Shown piece after piece: positions 42,301 through 42,890 of a DNA stretch of 42,890 nt. Origin of the DNA: a virus; IMG/VR virus record IMGVR_UViG_3300028883_000017, positions 1 through 42,890 of that record. One strand, given 5' to 3'. A program made the position numbers and the translations under genes. The notes below the pieces were generated by a model that saw nothing but the letters and a program-made list of their open reading frames with translations, was not told the origin of the DNA and searched no databases. Every line of letters starts with the position of its first letter. Positions within the stretch are counted from its first letter, which is position 1.

Positions 42301-42714
42301 CTGGGCCTCGTGCTGGTCGGCGATCGTCGCGTCGACCGGGACGTCGGCGGTGGTCGGCGGCGCCGCCAACTGGCCATCGAGCAGGGGGCCGGCCGGCGCG
42401 GTGTACAGGTCGGGGGCGCCGCCCGCATCGACGGCAGGGCCGGAAGGAAAGGTCGGCGCAGCTGCGACCGATCCCTGCTCGTCGCCGCCCGCCGCGGTCA
42501 GGAGCCCGCCGCGAGCGCCCGGCACAGCTGCGGGGGCGCCCCCCAAGGGGTAGGCCTCGATGAACTCGCTCCAGGCGGCCTCGGCGTTGTCCTTGCCCAC
42601 CTGGGGCAGCACGACCTCGGCGAAGTAGTCGCGCTGCATCTGGACCCGATCCTTGGAGCCGAGACGCTGGTAGTCGTCGCTCTGGAGAATCTCACGCCAC
42701 GGGAGCGCCGCCAC
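33316..42714 (-). CDS. Giant polyvalent ejection protein with zincin motif (T7 gp16-like slot)
   Basis: 3132 residues, about 22% of the genome; GTG 42,714 shares its first base with the preceding TAG and GGGAGG lies upstream. Residues 1-60 are a small helical domain seen at the start of phage polyvalent proteins. About 290-530 is alanine/glycine-rich and hydrophobic, suited to membrane insertion. HEFSH at 925-929 with LFAEEA near 961-966 is a zinc metallopeptidase signature. About 1110-1650 is a cysteine-rich module (C1189, C1215, C1220, CC1641-1642, C1646, C1649). FYSPTRRAL at 1717 begins an LPD23-like domain; near 2019-2200 lies the polyvalent segment with DEIQSDW and VAWTTGEQQ. The C-terminal 600 residues (SEMPEYYQNHPNGRISYML) match ejection-protein tails, ending in a basic R/S/P stretch. 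Confidence 0.85.
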   Translation of the reverse strand: MAALPWREILQSDDYQRLGSKDRVQMQRDYFAEVVLPQVGKDNAEAAWSEFIEAYPLGGAPAAVPGARGGLLTAAGGDEQGSVAAAPTFPSGPAVDAGGAPDLYTAPAGPLLDGQLAAPPTTADVPVDATIADQHEAQLAELLGQWSEGELASLMKVAEEHGSATLWEALQTGLAVLGIEPEMVADLPPDELTRLYLWLVHPATDDLGFEDPDYAAAPPPDVSRETLAAAPMPTAMEAGPSAMQRILGGLTPGKTAEEYQAQAAAGGGGAIGAGLKRGMQASLAATGAGGPLPANLVGAAGLAAANEALLGLPKSALEAAYGPGAWPEAENTAERVAVGLGALAGFVAGPSKIAKAERVLLARRLPWVKKLLGRTQLKAADLLYSPRSSVRRWAKMAATEASHLAEAIGLARTGDVLAQTSLTDALKVAGQARLEGAEMGLAFATGTALIPGRIGADLMRRGGEWLARWAGVSALLDLFHGQKPGEGLVYDVDPDQLADRIFQYGINALFTMHGAAGQIEKSYPGLREAARRQHPTPWTERLLYAPGEAPSPRTQPRPRPALPAAEGPPPGPGARRGRGLETAQLLSDQERRRTRPPTRVRQAEVEPVLAADKAEWAGEAANVAGALEAYARSRQLMAEDEGLPDALYDDLEGLDWEEGLGRVKGEAQRRFGREVWEDFLENAGYRGVRGEPEVWESVTGKTYPRQADAQRALDAAREGGQYADMSLHANEDGTWSILGRRRPAPERMLPPGQPESAILGEGPPARAGRVEDVRGREAPLTESRASERAPERPAERRPTRTPIEVWVNPPERGARGQAAPFRPDLGGRARREVERALAAGDTDAGAAALARRLIEIDPTFDETTSLEISQTVMKVTRQGLEDWGLGDLSPEDVEVPGVTYADHAAGNLRTAVRLMAGHDAQSVVHEFSHDWWYRLTEEQQAPFHDYYESHDNPQNLSEEELFAEEATAFFFSEKMHEAAGPIRTLFAQARDTLRALIGGIRKIRGAKIPKKIQDLYRQAGERIPVDRAGRWGYPSNEIADMGAAPSPLAPRGDRTAGSATGTRAGVGEGAAPFRAQPDISRLPVPAQGELFESYSLRVKPRTLRGKKGPLRSVEYEIVGGSGRGLTGRIHYPQRDFSRFGTKAHDQVALEAWMDHLLGVPEKDRNRWIDLRMGSAKLEGQPLMAISSGCGRHAAILSAVEAGEAPADAVRLLTSCHGDACYKEADTAALSGASPFSKLIERGRKGDMDARRRLRQLAGELGVKGFRLLDVDPKISADGKRSDKPRLAAMKDAFSQMSTADRRRLYRELHAAGEYPNLYVPQSAMSPQVPDAEVAAKYAQSLRPKTVARYRRSPFIRNNQAGDWMQEILPLDGNEGAWQAFVREAERKGLGRAAGQKWSVVTTGYYADVPFDLLREIQREFGDGLLVQHSGGIDFEPWECRLRTKGYHRLREAGLEPVMRLITDEFGQFGRLLSHPQSIATTLEYIAATGLPPRAILETPLHIDTPGFAGTTAKSIEPMARRIAERHQVPMEEAMDMALRIAERNRVYKLADPELHERVKDLLRRAQAAEGAERRELQAEARRLKRLPRYPIGHGEVGLSYERLWDIGVMTPRLERQLKKLGYLNRYMRMGKEYEGLFGQQCCVTGRCSTCSAKGGALIDVADRGADPSGPIPERVQRRLRKMDPTSAAYATSGPRKRSFQVRPKQGRRYDDIDELGFYSPTRRALTGLPMGKTEIGAALQKRLLQHSGVKDELLWTGMDTWFEERANEKLTRAQVLDELARRNEQLALDEWRRGETQHVKRQPIAPHRTLRDLARSEGVPGDTPTDEIPGHRWVTLDMPHRGAKVHIFLPHELADREEATWERLKASRESDENRKKLMKDAKEKAIQQMRVTGGAFNMDPSRLSVTPEQVNRLYLESLIEKEIRAITDISTRFEYRGGDGRYHAVEYQITDHGASFSDPNRRFTADYIGGYIGGLSPGFKTMEEAKQFLWSGEINREEYTPTSYGRYSTGGPETGENYREILIMLPKWEGRAFRSSHWSQPGEENPVAHVRVKDFADPDGKKVLLVDEIQSDWSTELRQAKYGILPERLTEDMFRIHRATEGPRLKHIEFNPDPKGGGEWKSLRTQVWSDDKVKAAFKELASGGARGEIALHLNTILRADSAEPVPWASSSKWIELVAKRILRMAAEGGYDKVAWTTGEQQVRRYSEALAGLVDEVQVVSTAVTSKGEKKYAVELWNNSERDYGEPVWESNGYATEAQLRGQIGASLAKQIVEQAAEHEAAGLDFPLSWNPPEGTHFEAGWPKKLYDVNLRNVMSKLGKRFGAKPGETELGGHRSLEDRLADIYRQGLYYDDYPSAAGALDAAAEEYRMSIWHRTRRGPGLKDKWELHKDNITDREELDLWFTGAEDASERLGSDEVVIVADAELEKGIGGMKVGEKYHALDVTPDLKRSAMDAGFSKFQVRRRQPQDAEIDHASREAREAVKRAKRASKKNRMASLGRKLLVPLSSRARRVDPAVERAVRGYTIGYRLETLETTAKVLPWLETLKRVRKRSAEDYELLHEALQNADPNTAYEIVGEEGLSALKDNEAVLENIRQRYIESGGKMEGTVSYYYPRRVKDYEGLMTFLYDADPTAYGQLQKLINKKRARLLETKDRDITDEERNQIVNNFLAGRVPPGTGRPRAAKRRTIPRVTESIRKFYYDPETALIRHIEEMERAIARNKFFGKGANSEESIGHFVRQLMDEGKIMAAQQREVKDICAALLRHEPSSNAVRWLKTLGYMATMGSHTSGITQFGDLAWSLYESGFYETSKAVGKTVGRKLDISRKDLGLERISAEFERPDKAGWALDALFTTIFLKHIDVLGKESLINSTLARYQREARRGRASRRLQRDLARYFGEDWQRLIPQLASGKVTPDIKYFLANKLLDWQPLAESEMPEYYQNHPNGRISYMLQTFTLKQFDAFRRECFDLMGSESRADRIEGFQNLIRLTIAFTLMNATADVIKDLIMGRPIHFTELMQDQLARLVGVSRFFAWQIRRYGPLEAGAKLVMPPHFSLGSKWHKDYLYIERQWKKGEPIEIDKLHSVQMVPIIGKPYYWWFGRGRSMLEEREAEREADQAPPPRSRSRRPSRRPRR
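39506..39585. repeat. Three-way-junction palindrome inside the giant gene
   Basis: Outer arms GCGCCCTCTCC (39,506-39,516) and GGAGAGGGCGC (39,575-39,585) enclose two perfect hairpins: AGTGCC-AGT-GGCACT (39,529-39,543) and TCGCCCC-GA-GGGGCGA (39,557-39,572). The segment is in frame and encodes a flexible linker (about residues 1044-1070) after the zincin domain. It resembles a small palindromic insertion element or a structured RNA that slows translation between domains. Confidence 0.7.
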
Positions 42715-42890
42715 TACTCGCCTCCCAAGGTCTTCTTCGTGGATGAGAAGTCAAACTCCCTGGTAGCGAGGCGCCTCGAATAGGAGAGGGTGGAACTGCT
42801 TGCCCCGTATGAAGCCGAGCCGCGCCGCTTGGACTGCGGTGCCGGTTCGGCCGAGCCGCGCCGCTTGGACTGCGGTGCCGGTTCGGCCGA
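42714..42890 (-). CDS. C-terminal part of the junction-crossing ejection-type protein
   Basis: Continuation of the gene that starts at 878. Reading leftward from 42,890 the frame encodes SAEPAPQSKRRG twice (bases 42,814-42,890 repeat 1-77), then a serine-rich end SASYGASSSTLSYSRRLATR and EFDFSSTKKTLGGE, stopping with TAG at 42,716-42,714. The stop shares a base with the GTG of the giant gene (TAGTG), so the two are translationally coupled. In a circular map only 42,714-42,813 is additional sequence. Confidence 0.8.
   Translation of the reverse strand, partial: SAEPAPQSKRRGSAEPAPQSKRRGSASYGASSSTLSYSRRLATREFDFSSTKKTLGGE
42814..42890. repeat. Second copy of the 77-bp terminal redundancy
   Basis: Identical to bases 1-77: two 36-bp units plus five bases. 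The base before the repeat (A at 42,813) differs from the last base of the unit, and the base after it at 78 (C) differs from the unit's sixth base, so the repeat boundary is exact at both sides. Confidence 0.95.

Noticed and set aside
1-42890. CRISPR array or phage RNA polymerase promoters
   Set aside because: No regularly spaced direct repeats with unique spacers were seen. No phage RNA polymerase gene or repeated T7-type promoter was seen.

Overview
The window is an essentially complete genome of an uncultured tailed phage (Caudoviricetes, podovirus-like). By eye it is high in GC, roughly two thirds. Evidence for a phage: large and small terminase, portal, a major capsid protein of N4-gp56 type, a head-tail adaptor and nozzle pair, a beta-helix tailspike, fibre proteins, a GH108-type endolysin and a holin-like protein. 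Evidence for completeness: the first and last 77 bases are identical, and a minus-strand virion gene reads in frame across the junction. The molecule is therefore circular as assembled, about 42,813 unique bases. No integrase, RNA polymerase, DNA polymerase or helicase is visible, so it looks lytic and dependent on the host replisome and RNA polymerase. The host cannot be named from sequence; Shine-Dalgarno sites of the AGGAGG type point to a bacterium.

Layout: two divergent blocks share a control region at about 14,555-15,038. This region holds a candidate leftward promoter, an AT-rich TAGATCA repeat, five head-to-tail 12-bp iteron-like units and an excellent sigma70-type rightward promoter (TTGACA-17-TACAAT). 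Rightward (about 15.0-30.6 kb) run many small early proteins, an HTH protein, a DnaJ-type zinc protein, YqaJ exonuclease plus RecT annealing protein, a strong terminator followed by a tRNA-like element, a replication-initiation candidate, an endolysin, an exported glycosidase-like protein, small membrane and lipoprotein genes, a cytosine-5 DNA methyltransferase with a second reading frame nested in it, and the terminase pair.

Leftward (14.55 kb down to 1, then through the junction from 42.89 to 30.69 kb) runs the virion block in T7-like order: portal, small protein, scaffold, capsid, minor head proteins, deacetylase-like tail protein, tailspike, adaptor, nozzle, GNAT-fold internal protein, two ejection-type proteins, a 3132-residue polyvalent ejection protein, two related fibre proteins, a spanin-like protein and a holin. 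A hairpin with a U tract at 30,621-30,651 ends this transcript where the two blocks converge.

The most interesting signals are: (1) a second open frame inside the methyltransferase gene with its own ribosome binding site and a C-terminus that resembles a recurrent phage protein; (2) the giant polyvalent protein carrying a zincin motif and a cysteine-rich module, with a three-way-junction palindrome at an inter-domain linker; (3) an in-frame 36-bp tandem repeat at the assembly junction that adds basic 12-residue units to a virion protein; (4) a permuted NodB-like deacetylase in the tail paired with an exported GH114-like hydrolase, suggesting attack on an amino-sugar exopolysaccharide; (5) a tRNA-like element whose best fold has anticodon UUA; (6) the iteron array next to the early promoter.
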